Shown in pieces: positions 35,688 to 47,694 of a stretch of 64,000 nucleotides of DNA. The notes under the pieces are model-generated. The model saw nothing but the letters and a program-made list of their open reading frames with translations, had not been told where the DNA came from and did not search any database. The stretch is taken from NCBI GenBank assembly GCA_905183005.1, contig CAJJDO010000009.1:1-64000 (forward strand), given 5' to 3'. The stretch comes from Paramecium pentaurelia. Its lineage: Eukaryota > Ciliophora > Oligohymenophorea > Peniculida > Parameciidae. Within the stretch, counting starts at the first letter, position 1, and every line of letters begins with the position of its first letter. The position numbers were made by a program, and so were the translations under genes.

Positions 35688-36797
35688 TCAATTTGATGCC
35701 ATTTTCATTAATTTTAATTACATTTAATTCCAGTTCCCAATTGGAATTTCTAAAATTTAAGATAGCTCTGTTTAATGTCCTTTTAATAAGAAATATTTTA
35801 AAAGAGGATCATTTTATTTTTATCTTGTGAGTAATCTTGAACTATTAGATTCACGAATAAACATTAAATCTAGAAGTATACTTCGAATTTAATCAATATA
35901 CTTCAAATCTTTACTTTATTAAGCTGCTTATTCTAATTTTTTGAGATTAGTCCAAAAATGATAAAAAGATGGGATTGGATAGAGCTTCTTAGTATAAGTA
36001 GGTGTATAAATATGTTTATTACAAACAAATGTTTTAGTCATATCGATTAGTATCTATTATTAGATTGGACTTATATATTAAATAGAATGCAATAAATCTT
36101 AATCCAATCGTTCTATACTTAAAGTAAATAATAAAAATACTCCTTCCCCATCTTCATTTTTACAAAGTTCTAAACAAACCTCATAGAAATAATCTATAGC
36201 CTTTTTTCTATCCTTCTTTCTTAAAATAGTTGCTTAAATGTATAATGAAAAAGAGTTGATTCTATCAAAATATTCTGATAAGAATTAACTTTACTTTCCA
36301 TTGTTTAAATTAGTAAGTAAATTATTGAATTATAATTATGAATAAAATTCTTCATTAATTTCAGTAATTGCATTACTTAAAACTACAGGATCTATTTAAA
36401 ATAAATCCATTTCTTCATAACCTATTAAAGGTTTTGGAATGATCTCATAAGGTTTGACTTATCTTAATTGAATACGATTATCAAATAAGAAGTGGATGAA
36501 ATGTTCCATTAAATAATCTATATTTAGGCAAATATACCTAATTTTAATTATCCAATCTAAAATCTTTTCTATAAGTATTAATTCCTCATTATTTCTAAGT
36601 AGTTTCCAATATAAAAACAATAAAAAGGTTTAAATATTCATGTAATAATCAAGAGTTAAAATTAATGTTTTCATCTAATAATTTTCATTTTATTTCTTAA
36701 ATATTTATTCGACTAATTATATAAATAGTGAATTAACGTGAATGTTAAAAAAATCATTACAATTTTCTAGATTTTTTAAATTGGTATTCAATTACAT
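35688..36797 (-). CDS. RasGEF (Cdc25)-like domain protein
   Basis: One open frame of 369 residues from ATG 36797 to TGA 35688; an inner ATG at 36674 is an alternative start. The frame is also open further upstream, so an additional 5' exon is possible. Residues 60-120 resemble a RasGEF N-motif. Residues about 170-330 read FDRINSFSLYIQATILRKK, AIDYFYEVCLELCKNEDGEG, FLLFTLSIERLDQDLL and later IPSFYHFWTNLKKLEQA, matching the helical order of a Cdc25 catalytic domain (F..LS..V...IL, R...I..FI.IA..C, NF....I...L). It would activate a Ras-family GTPase. The assignment rests on pattern only and is moderate. Confidence 0.55.
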
Positions 36798-37755
36798 CCA
36801 ATTTTTTACAGGGGCACTCAAAAGAGCCCTGACTTGACTACTCAAGATTTTATTATTTACACTTTAAAATAAATTTCATGTTTACTTTTCAATTATGAAT
36901 TTCGCATTTTCTAAACTTAAGTGAAAAGGAAATTTTGTTGATTCCCTTTAAGGTGTAATGACTTTTTTAACAGTCTCCTATTATTATTTCTAATAAACAA
37001 CAGTGGATTATTATGAATCTCCAGCAGATGGTCTAAGCCAGAATATTTTCATAAAAAAAATTATAAAAATCTCAAAATGATTGAAAGATTATTTGATGAT
37101 ACAAGTTATAAAAGAAATTTATAAATAATAATATCTAATATATACTTAGAAACCTAAGTAGACATCATATAAAGGTTGATTTCATAACGTAATATAATTA
37201 TATAATATTTATTAAATAGTGAAATCCTTCAATAATAAACTCTATATTATGTTTGATTTAGTTTTAGTTTGAGTTTAAGTCTTAATGACTTAAAGAATTG
37301 AAATTAAATTTAAATGTAAACCAAAATATTTTGCTAAATTTATTAATATAGAATATAATAGTATACTATAAAAATTATTATTTCTCCTATCTTTTCTTTT
37401 CAGAGTTCTTATTCATTTATATTATTTAGAAATAATACCTATTTTATAATAAGTACTTTAATTTAAAATTTATGACATTTTGCTTCAAAGTGTTGGTCTT
37501 TATTATTTAATTTATATTTTACTTAAACAATCATATTTTATTATTGTACAGTATATATAGTTTAAATCAAAGTTAGATTAAAAGGATTAGGGATGTAAAA
37601 ACGATTGAAAAAATATTAATCTACTATCTCTATATTTAATATATAAGGTAATACTTCTTATGAAGAACATTATAATTGAGAGTATGTAATGCAATAGGGT
37701 ATGAATTAAATTTATTAACAGATGAGTAAAAATTATATTAATTTTTTCAATAAAA
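36798..37755. other. About 1 kb without a clear gene
   Basis: Contains a short leftward open stretch (about 36,850-37,060) that might be a 5' exon of the RasGEF-like gene, for example LLEIHNNPLLFIRNNNRR. I could not join it with a normal intron. The rest is plain AT-rich spacer. Confidence 0.4.
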
Positions 37756-38188
37756 ATGAGTTAAGAGCGTTTAGAATAAAGACCAGAGACATCGAAATGT
37801 TCTCGATTAGAAAAAAGAAGAATAATAAATTAGAATTCATAGAGAAATCGTACAGCTATTCAAAGCAGAACAGCTTAGAATTTTAATCAAAATAGTTACA
37901 ATGGAATGACATTAGAAGAATATTTCAGAAAAAAAGGATAAGACAATAATAATACATAAGTGGAGAAAAAAAAAAAAGTACAACCCTTTTGTGATTTAGT
38001 TTTTGGTAACAAGTAATGAGTTCTTCATGGAATTCTAAAATTAAGATGTAATGAGAAGAACATATATGGGAGATAGTAAATACATGAATATGAAATAAGA
38101 TTTGAAAAAGAAAATATAAGATTACGATAAGGATTTATTTTAGAAGTATGCTATTAAATTTGATTTGGGAAATGGTTTGGGAAAGTGA
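37756..38188 (+). CDS. Small basic protein, unknown
   Basis: Starts MSQERLEQRPETSKCSRLE and is rich in Arg, Gln, Asn and Lys in its first half. It then reads NGMTLEEYFRKKGQ, a Lys run, and a second half VMRRTYMGDSKYMNMKQDL with LFQKYAIKFDLGNGLGK before TGA at 38186. The halves lie in different frames. A 22-nt segment beginning GTTTTTGG (about 37,998-38,020) and ending in GAG rather than TAG would join them, so the model is tentative. No domain is recognised. The composition suggests an RNA- or nucleic-acid-associated protein, but this is only inference. Confidence 0.45.
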
Positions 38189-38700
38189 ATTAATTTATAT
38201 ATATATATATATTTACACGATTTTTAATAAAATAAATACAAGATAGATATCTGTAACTTTAAGTAAGCTAAATTAAAGAAGATCATTTAATAGAAAATAA
38301 TAATAAAGTACTTAATATGTTATAGTAAGTAAATTAAATATTTGATAGATTAATAATTCCTAAAATGAGACAAAATTTACATGAAATCTCTAAATGTGAC
38401 ATTAACATTATTAATTGAATAATTGTGTTTAGAATCTTATCAAGAGATCTTCAAAATGGATTGATTATAATAATTATCATCAATGAAGTTAAAATCAAGA
38501 TACAAGTTTAAGTTTAAAACTTTAAAATTTTCATAAAATGAGCAATCATTTTTGATTAAATATTTTAATTTTAAGAATTGTAATAATATTATCTTAAGCT
38601 GGATAGCTTGTAATCTTTCTGCTATTAATTTTAAGTATTAATGATTGATAAATATTATGAAATAAAACATATTTATAAAATCTAATTAATTGATCAAAAT
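38189..38700. other. Intergenic, nothing recognised
   Basis: AT-rich spacer, including a TA repeat near 38,193, upstream of the RING-H2 gene trio. Confidence 0.4.
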
Positions 38701-40380
38701 ATGATATTAGGACTACTATTGCAAATAATTTAAATAAATGGATTTTCTGTTACAAAAATATATAGAACCCAAGGTCTTTAATATATTGATTTGGATATGG
38801 ATTAATTTAGTCAAGCAGTGTCAGGATAAACAACTTTAAACATAATATTAGAAAACACTATGAAAGTCTCATATCCCTTTTTGGCTTATTGCTTTAATAA
38901 TGACGAATAGGTTGTAAAATCCATTCTATCATCCTTAAATTCAATTTAATATCATATAGAATCAAACAAGTAAAGATTAATATTTAATTAGAAAATAATG
39001 TGTGTTTGATAATAATGCTTTATTGTATTATTAAAAGATTTAACAACTGGTCTTTACAAATAATATTGATGATAAAAATGAATGGGCTTATAATTAATAC
39101 AGTATATATTAATTGAACCAACGTAAAATGAGATTATATGTATATTCAACATATGAAACAACATACAGATTAACAATCATTTAATCAGAAAAAGGAGAAT
39201 GTTATAAGTTTAATTATATAATAAAATAGTTCATGTAATAACCAAGGATATTGCAATGAGAATACAGTAAAGTTATGCCAATGCTAATCAGGATTATTAG
39301 ATAGTACATGTTAGATAACAAGTAGTGTAATCAATTTTAAGAGTAAATCTTAAGTAAGTATAAATTTATTATTTAGTTTGAAATGGAAAAGCAAACATAA
39401 AACCTTGTTATAATTCCTATTATTGATTTCTCTGCAAATCTTTTAATTACTATTGATTCATAATTAGAGATCAAACTTTATTTTGGTTGTTCATACTAAA
39501 AATAATATATTCCATTTTATTAGAGCAACTAATATAATCAAAAGAATATACTAAATGGAAGTTTAATATTTAGTGTATAAGAATTATAGGATTGTTTTGA
39601 AAATGTTAATAAAATGGAGGAATCTCTATAAACATAATTATCAAAACATTTAGTAATTTTATTTGTTAATGAAAATATTATGAATACATAAATAACATTA
39701 AGATTGACTTCAGTGGATTCAGAAGAAAGTCAAAGCAATTTAGAGATGATTTATATTATTTCTTGTGTCTTGGGATGCTTAATGATATTAATTCTATTGA
39801 TTGTCTTTATTATTTATCAATAAAGAAAAGTGAAAAAGATATTTATTTTATAACCTAATAGTGAGAGAGTAAATAAACTAAAAGTGAAAAAATTTAGACA
39901 TTCCCTAAAAGAAGATTATATTGCAACTGAAATTTATGATTAAATAATCTAAGAATTTCCAGGACTTTTGGAGTCTTCAGAATGTTAAATATGTTTATTG
40001 TAATTCAAAAAACAAGATTTAGTTAAATTGACATATTGTTTACATTTATTTCATTAATATTGTCTAGATGAATGGAGAAAAAGAACTTAAGTACTTAATA
40101 TTAATAAAAATAATAGACTTGTCCATTTTGTAGAAGTAATTTAACATAAGAAAAATATATATAAAAGATATAAGAAGAATAGATTATAAGATTAGGTGTA
40201 ATTGTAGATGATGCAATATAAATTGATCCTTAAAAATTATAAGAGTTTTAACTAAGAGAATAAAGAATGCGATAATTACAATGTAAAGATAATAAAATTA
40301 TATTAGAAACTTAATCTCCTGGGTCTGCTAATATTATATAAATTAACACTCCAGGTCTTTGTTAGTTTAGCGAAAGCTGA
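38701..40380 (+). CDS. EGF-TM-RING-H2 membrane protein, tandem copy 1
   Basis: The signal peptide MILGLLLQIIQINGFS is followed by a lumenal region with an EGF-like motif (NSCNNQGYCNENT, then CQCQSGLLDSTC). Next come a second lumenal segment, a transmembrane helix (IYIISCVLGCLMILILLIVF) and a RING-H2 finger: CQIC...CLHLFHQYCLDEW...TCPFC. This is the goliath/RNF13-type layout of membrane E3 ubiquitin ligases in the endolysosomal system, here with an EGF-like module instead of a full PA domain. Introns: 38970-38991, 39208-39229, 39354-39376 and 40091-40116. The last lies just before the final Cys pair of the RING, as in both neighbours. The Gln-rich tail ends at TGA 40378. First of three adjacent paralogues. 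Confidence 0.85.
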
Positions 40381-40399
40381 CGAATTATGATTTTATTAT

Positions 40400-41870
40400 A
40401 TGTTTCTAATTTTTTTATTGACACTAGTTATTGCTGATTCAATTTTTAGCAAAGGATATAAATAAATGAATGGGTAGATTAACATTGAAACAGATATCTT
40501 TGACAGAATTAATTTGACAGTAGATCAGAGATTGATTATTACACTTAACAATTATTATTCACATAAGTTGCCTTTATTTTTGATTTGTAGAAGATCACCT
40601 TAATTTCCAAAAATTCCAGATTATTTTGCAATTTAAAAGTAAGTGAACAATTCTATTGAAATTAGTAATCAATGTGTTTCAGATCTAAATTCTTATGATT
40701 TTGGAAAACCTTCATAAAAAATAGTAATTGAGTTTAATGAAAGAGATAATAGTTTTATGAATATAATGTAATTGAAAAAAAATGCAAGAGCCAATATAAT
40801 TGTTGTATTAGAATAAAGAAGCGATTTTGTTATTAATTTTGACATTTAAGACAAAAATGTTTGCTATGTGTAATTTATAAAATAAGAATTGTAGAGTATG
40901 CCAAAATCAAGGAATGTGTAAGTAAGGATAATGTGAATGTCCAACTGGATTTATTGGAAATGATTGTAGTATAGAAATTTTAGATTTATCTAAATAAGAT
41001 GAGTTGGATCCTGTCTCAATTTATTATTTAAACATCACAGAATAAAATGTATTAATATTTTTTATATTATTAGTCATTCAGATTTGACTTTAATGAAAGA
41101 TGTGGTTTTTTATTTCATTGTATTGGGAATAATCCATTTTATTCAAGAGGAGAGTTGTTATATCAATCTTTTATTGAAATCTCGAAGGAAGACAGTTAAA
41201 AATGTATTGAACAAATAAATTCATTAAATGAATAGTTTTCTTTACATTTATAACCATTTTATATCTTTGCTTCTAATAATTAAGTAGAAATTTTATTGGA
41301 ATCTTCAGAGAATTCAAATAGAAATACTATTATTTACATTGTAACTTCAATTGGATTATCATTACTTTTGATAGTTATTTTTGCTTGTTTTAAATGTAAA
41401 AAAAGAGCTTAAGTTAATAATCTATTTGCAAATTCATCTTCAATGTCTCAAAAAATAGCTCTTATTAGATAAATGAATAAATTTATGCCAATTTAAACAT
41501 TCGAAGAATTGATTAGAAAATTTCCTGGTTTAAGTGATGATTAATGTTGTCCAATATGTTTAGAAAACTATTAATAAGATCATAAAATTCGTGTCTCATA
41601 TTGTACACATTTTTTTCATTCAGACTGTTTAGATCTTTGGATTGAAAAGAATGAAGTATTTTATATTCAATAATTTAATAGAATTGTCCGACTTGTAGAT
41701 CTTCCTTAAATTATGAAACCCTTAACAAATTAACTAACACTGAAAATAATGATGAAGGACTATATTAAAATGCATCTTCAACTAAACAGATTAGCAATTA
41801 TTCTTCATAAAAAAAAATAAGATTATATGGAGATAACAAATCAGCCAATTCACCAGTAGTAACATTATGA
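40400..41870 (+). CDS. EGF-TM-RING-H2 membrane protein, tandem copy 2
   Basis: Starts 20 bp after copy 1 with signal peptide MFLIFLLTLVIADSIFS. A lumenal region, an EGF-like module (NCRVCQNQGMCKQGQCEC and PTGFIGNDCS), another lumenal segment, a TM helix (IIYIVTSIGLSLLLIVIFA) and the RING-H2 finger CCPIC...CTHFFHSDCLDLW...NCPTC follow. Introns at 41049-41073 and at 41656-41681; the latter is the conserved RING intron. A frame change just before the EGF module (about 40,865-40,890) implies another very short or unusual intron that I could not fix. The C-terminus ends NKSANSPVVTL at TGA 41868. Confidence 0.82.
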
Positions 41871-41925
41871 AATTACTTTATTTTTAATGATGACCAATTT
41901 GTTATGAAATTCATTAATAATTATT

Positions 41926-43358
41926 ATGATTTCATTATTTTCCTTATTCTTATAATTAAGCTTAGCTGAAATTCTGATTTAAAATTTGGTTAATACAACA
42001 AAAGGAATATAAAATACTTCATTCAACTCTTAATGTGAAAATTTACTTCCTTAAAATAAGCTCAAAATATCACTCACATAACAATCTTAAGAAATATCCA
42101 TATTAGCAATTTGTTATAACAAACTTGAGAATGTACAGAATTTTGAACAACTTCTTGATTCATCTAATGATATATCTAACAATTGTTTTGTAGACTACAA
42201 TGCTTATATATTAAAAAACAAGACTTAAATTATCTTTATGTCGCATAATGAATATCCAACTTTAGTATCGTAATATCACAAAATTTTTCAAATTGAAAGA
42301 AATCAATGTAATGCAGTTATTTATTCATCTACTGACTCTATTTATATTTTGACAGTTGAATCTTTTGAGATAGATGATTGTGCAGAGTAAATTTAATTAT
42401 TATTTTAAGGGATTGCAAAAATAGAGGTGTTTGTGTAAAAGGTTTTTGTTAATGTCCTTTAGGTTTTGTTGGATATGATTGCTCAATAGCAGCTACAAAT
42501 ATTGAATAAAATACCTATTTTTTTGGTTTTTAAATCCAGTATTTAGATTTAATCACCTTATAGTCAGTAGATTATATAATTGAATTAAATTCTGAAATAT
42601 CTTATTCAATTTAATGTTATTCTAACTCATCACATTTATTTATACCCAATCAAAAAGGAAAAAGTTTGAAGATAGAAGAAAATCAAATAAATTTATGTAA
42701 ATAACAAACATAATTATTGGAACAATTAACAAATATAAATTATTATTCATAATTTATTATTGTAACTAACACTTCAACTATTGTATAATATTCAGAATAC
42801 AATAATTAATAATCATCAAGTATTATAGTTATAATAGTATTGACAACAATTTTAAGCATTATAATTATCTTAATTATTGTAATATATATTCTTAAAATAA
42901 AAAGTAAAAATCAAGAATAAAAAAATAATATCAATTAAATTGAATATTTTATGCCTGTTTAACAATTCTTATCAGTAACAGATAGGAAATCATGTAGTAA
43001 AGATGAATAATTTTGTTCAATTTGTTTAGAACTATTTAAACCTGAAAGTAATGTTAGAATTACATATTGTGAACATATATTTCATGTAAATTGTTTGTAA
43101 AATTGGATGAAAAAGAATAAAGTATCAATCTTATTACAATATTAGATATGTCCATTGTGTAGAGCTGCTTTGGATACTATAACTATTTAATCAAAAAAAA
43201 TAAATTTGTAGAATCCTCAAAAAACTCATATATTACATTAATTGAGTTCATAACATAAAAATGATGGTTCTCTAACTTCAATTGATGGAAGTCTTACATA
43301 TCACTCGCCAATTACTAAACAACTTGCAGTAGTTAAGCACTCAAAATTCCTAAAATGA
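41926..43358 (+). CDS. EGF-TM-RING-H2 membrane protein, tandem copy 3
   Basis: The signal peptide MISLFSLFLQLSLAEIL begins 55 bp after copy 2. The lumenal region contains the EGF-like module DCKNRGVCVKGFCQCPLGF with VGYDCS. A long TM segment (IIVIIVLTTILSIIIILIIV) precedes a RING-H2 finger CSICLE...CEHIFHVNCLQNW...ICPLC. Introns: 42387-42409 (23 nt, directly before the EGF module) and 43122-43145 (24 nt, the conserved RING intron). The second is a multiple of three without a stop, so it is identified by comparison with copies 1 and 2. The tail is Ser/His/Lys-rich. Confidence 0.85.
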
Positions 43359-43674
43359 TTATTTCGTTGATCTTCAAATTTACAAAACTTATATATTTTC
43401 TTATGATAGTAACAATATAGTATTCACAATCATAATAATTTTGGCTATTATAATTTGATTACTTTAATACATATCCATTTCATATATAATTGATTGTATT
43501 GGATATGGATAGCCTTTATTTATTAGTATTTTATTAATTTAAATACTAAGACTATTAATTTACTTAATAATTTAATCTTAGATAATGAAATATAAATATT
43601 TATTTTAAACATATATCATTTATATTAGATTTACTATAAATATTAAGGGATTTATTTTATATTATGATAAATAA
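43359..43674. other. Intergenic between convergent genes, nothing recognised
   Basis: AT-rich 3' spacer with no coding frame or structure of note. Confidence 0.4.
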
Positions 43675-45398
43675 TCAATTGGGATCTACTTACTATCCTA
43701 AAAATAGATGCTTATCGTTAGTACGCAACAATCTATGAAATAATTAAAAATTATCCTAAATTATAAATTAATATCTACTTTTGCACTTGCTCCTTCTCTT
43801 AAAAATTGAAGCATTATTAATCCTGGTTCTTAATAATTACCTTTGTCTAAGAAATTAGGTCGTTTATGATCTACAAAATTATGATTTAAATCTGTAGTAG
43901 GGAAATATTTGGTCCATTATTTACTTTATTTGAATGTACCCATATAATCATCAATTAATTATTATTATTTTTATTCTTCTTTTAATTATTTTTTTAAATC
44001 TTCTTCAATTGCAAATTAAGGTCTTTGATCATGTTCTGACATTAGATGAGGATTAGGTAAGGAATCAGGTTTAATTCTTGTCTTAATTTATTTATAAATT
44101 TACTTTAAATAAAGGTTTATTTTTATCTAAATATTCATCTCTAAATTTATGAGTTGATGGTGGATTATAAAAATCTTCTAATTTTTCTTTTTCTCTTTAT
44201 TTTAAATTTGCTAATTTATTCTTTAATGTCATAACATCTTCTGGTTTAAATGTAGCATAAAATATTTATTTATCACATTCATTATTATTATTATCAATTG
44301 ACTTTTTTGGTTAAAAATATTTCTATTCACTATTAATTAAAGCTGTATCTGATAATCCATAATATGGTTTCCTTAATAATACAGGTTAAGATAAATATTT
44401 TGCAGCAGTAGTTTAATTTAATTAAAATTCATTACTTTTTCTTTAAGAATCAGAGTTTTCTACTTTATAATTTAAGTTTTCAGGCATAAATTTTAGAATA
44501 GGATTTCTACCAGTTCTACATAATTTTTATTCTTTGCTTAATCTTTCTGCTTCATTAAAATAAGATTAAGTCTCAAATTTAATTGTTGGAAATTCATTTT
44601 AATCTTTTATGTAACTATTATAATAAATTTTATTTACAATTTAGAATTGATTACTTTTTCAAAAGGATTATCTTTCTCTTCCTATTTTATTATTCCATTA
44701 TTTATTGGTTTAATTAAATCTGTCTCTTATAAAATTATTCCAGCCTCAGGTTTATCCTTATTAAATTTATGAATCTCTTTTAATTAAGATGTATGAATAA
44801 TTTAAGATTGAGAACAATTTAACTTTGGTTTGTATTGAAATGGATTCATTTCATGCATATCAAGTATTTTTGTGATTTTCACTGGAGGTAGATCATGTCC
44901 TGTTGGTAATTTTTCTCCTGCTGCCAATAATAATTACACCCATTTATCTCTAAAAGGTCTTGGCTTTTCAATCCAAACATGATTCTCATTCAATACATAA
45001 TGAATTTAAACTTATATTAATTACTTATTCATTACCTGCTCCTAATATTTCATCAACATTTATTGGCTCTTTTAGCTAATCCTTAAAAGCAACAATTCTT
45101 TTACTTAATGCTTCATCAATCATCGCTTAAGCTAACTTAAAATTTGATATCATAATATTACTTCTTCTTCAAAAAATAAATAATGCTTCTAACTGAATTT
45201 TAATATGTCTTCTTTCTTAATCCAACCATCATTATCTTAATCCATACACTCAACAAGTCTTTATATTGAGATTCGTGGAATCTATGTAGTTTTATGTATG
45301 AGTTTATCATATTTCCTAGGTTTTTGAAATGTCTTTGTGGGAGATTAACTTGTTGATTAGCCAAGAAACATTTCTTCCATTTTAGAAAGACTTTTCAT
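43675..45398 (-). CDS. EF-hand protein, probably ciliary, otherwise unknown
   Basis: About 535 residues beginning MKSLSKMEEMFLGQ. Residues 58-75 form a canonical EF-hand loop (DQDNDGWIKKED in LVECMDQDNDGWIKKEDIL). A partner helix-loop follows (ELAQAMIDEALSKR, then PINVDEILGA). The remainder has short conserved-looking motifs, HVWIEKPRPFRDKW, GEKLPTGHDLPPVKI, EAERLSKEQKLCRTGRNP, and charged or Gln-rich helices. The end, reached through the last intron, is HLFLGQQVDPN. Introns: 45136-45161, 45011-45035, 44615-44637, 44082-44103, 43756-43778. The layout (EF-hand pair, then Pro/Lys-rich modules) recalls axonemal EFCAB/CFAP proteins, but I cannot name an orthologue. Confidence 0.75.
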
Positions 45399-45484
45399 TT
45401 TATATAAAATGTTATAATTATGAAACTGAAAATATTAAAGTATTGCAAAAAGGAAACTTAAACTAATCATTAGATTTTATTCAA

Positions 45485-47180
45485 TCAACATTAATTAAAT
45501 TTATCAAAGTAATTCCATTCATTAAGAGGCATCCTTAATATCTTAAAATTTTCTTAGATAATTTAATTATGAAAAGTTAATTCTTTTATTGCTTAAAATG
45601 CAACAGTTTGTTGGAAATACAATCTGTAAATTGATTCAAAATGATTATATAAATCATTTTAGAGAATATCAATAGTAGAATAAGGATTAATTTAGGTAGG
45701 CTATAAATTTAATATTTTTATTATTTCATCAGCTAATAAATGAAAATCTTAACAAGAAGATGATAGTTTGACAACTGTTAAATATTTATTAAATAATTCT
45801 ATCTCTGTAAAATTCTATCTTTAGGCTATAAATTCTATTTCTGTTTATGTTATTGCAATTCTATTAGATTTACTTAGGTAATTTTCAAAAGCTATTAAAC
45901 TATAATTATTTTAGTAATAATTATTGAAAACCTTTGAACTTATAAGTTGAAAATCCAAAATTTAATTATATGTTATATAAAGATTAGGATGATCTTACTT
46001 ATTCTTCAAAGGTATGCATGTAAAATTGTAAAACATAAAAAAGCATCTAATTAAACATGAAATTCCAACAATATCTGGACCAAATTTCAATAATTTAAAA
46101 ATCAAAGAATTTAAAGCAAACCAACAAATGTAATAAAATTATAATTTTATTGTCAAGTTTATTAAATTATCGTCATAATTATTATATTTTATTTTTCTCA
46201 TCAAATAAAGTGTCAATATTTCTTCCAACAAACTATTATATAATACAAATCCTGTATTATTTTCATAGACCTATAAACAACAATAAAACTAAAATTCATA
46301 AAGATATAAATTTGTAAATATTGTTAATACTGGAAAAAACATACCATAAAATAATGCAATAACAATAAGGAAATTTTCATTCATATATATTTTTACTATT
46401 AAATTATTTTTTAATAACCTTTATTTTGAAAAAGCCCTTAATACTCTTAATGATTTTATTAATGTGAATGTAAAACAACAACCTCTTGAATATAGATAAA
46501 TAATAGTTAATACTTAATACGATAATGTTTAATAAATAGAATCCTAAAATTCATTTGTATTTTAATCTAAGCAAATTTGCCATGTAATTTCACCATAAGT
46601 TTTAGTCAAATATAAATTAATTACAATCATTAATTGGAATAGATAAAATGATATTCCTTATAATATGGTTGTATATGGAGACAATTAATAAATAGGATAG
46701 CAATGTCTATTCTGATTAATTTTCCTTAAATAATAGATTAGTATTATTAGCATGACTAATTCAATAAATCCTAAAACAATTAAGATTAAAATCGATTATT
46801 TGTCAATATCCTACATATAATAATTAAATTAATATTATTTCACAATTAATCTCTCATAAGAGTTCTAAATTTATTCTTAAAGTATATAACCTTACGTAAT
46901 GTTATTATTCCATATGATAAGGAATATTTGAATAAACTAAAATTTTAAAACTCTATTCTAAAATTAAATACTCTAAATTATTCATATAATAATTAATTTC
47001 ATGTTAAGTTCTCTCCATTAAAGAAAAAATGAGAAATTATTTATAAACAATTAATTCTACTGTAGATTTATTAAGGACAATATTTATTATTAAAAATAAG
47101 AATAAATAAATTATTTGAGTTATTTATTCAAAAATAATATGCCAGAAGTAATTAACCTAAGTAATTTCTCTATTAATCAT
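45485..47180 (-). CDS. Seven-TM receptor fused to an RGS domain
   Basis: The N-terminal part has about seven hydrophobic helices: ITQIIYLFLFLIINIVL, ILILIVLGFIELVMLIILIYY, ILQGISFYLFQLMIVINLYL, NFLIVIALFYGMFFPVLTIF, YYICWFALNSLIF and IVGISCLIRCFFMFY, among others. A Lys/Asn loop leads to a roughly 150-residue helical domain: LIAFENYLSKSNRIAITQTE, IEFIAQRQNFTEIELFNKYL, then DILQNDLYNHFESIYRLYFQ and AIKELTFHNQ. This fits the RGS (regulator of G-protein signalling) fold, which speeds GTP hydrolysis by G-alpha. The 7TM-RGS arrangement is known from plant AtRGS1 and protists. A 31-nt intron lies at 46865-46895. The N-terminus may extend upstream (MRISILFILITAMKK near 47,230 is open in another frame). 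Confidence 0.7.
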
Positions 47181-47694
47181 TTTTTAATATAAATATTTTT
47201 ATCTTTTTCATAGCTGTTATAAGAATAAATAAAATGGATATTCTCATTCCAAATTAAAGTATTGCCTTCTAATTAAATATTCTATTTTTATTTTCTTATA
47301 TTTAATTAGTTTTGGTAAAAGAATATCAGTCATTTATATCAAAAATATCAATAAATTTCATAAGATTTATAAGAATTAATATTTTCAGTTTTGTCTTTAG
47401 AGACTCTTTAGTAATTTATAATTGGAGTAGTCTATTAGATTTACAATTTAAAGATAAAAAGTATAATTCATAAATTTATTAAAATCTATTTATTTATTTG
47501 GTGATTATCATAAATAATGACTTAAAATGTTAATTCAAAATTTAATATAATATTATATCTTAACAGATTAAAGTAATAAAAACTAATCTACTATTTTTAA
47601 AAATAACTTATTTAATTAATTCATTTAATCTGCATACTTTCTTCTTCAGTTGGAACCTTTTCTTAAGAACTACTCATTTATCTATTTTAAAATA
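47181..47694. other. Spacer, possible 5' exon of the 7TM-RGS gene
   Basis: Leftward frames contain a short signal-peptide-like start (MRISILFILITAM) and adjacent weak coding character, but no normal intron links them to the main ORF. The rightward open frame across this region runs antisense into the rhomboid-like gene and is taken as spurious. Confidence 0.4.
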
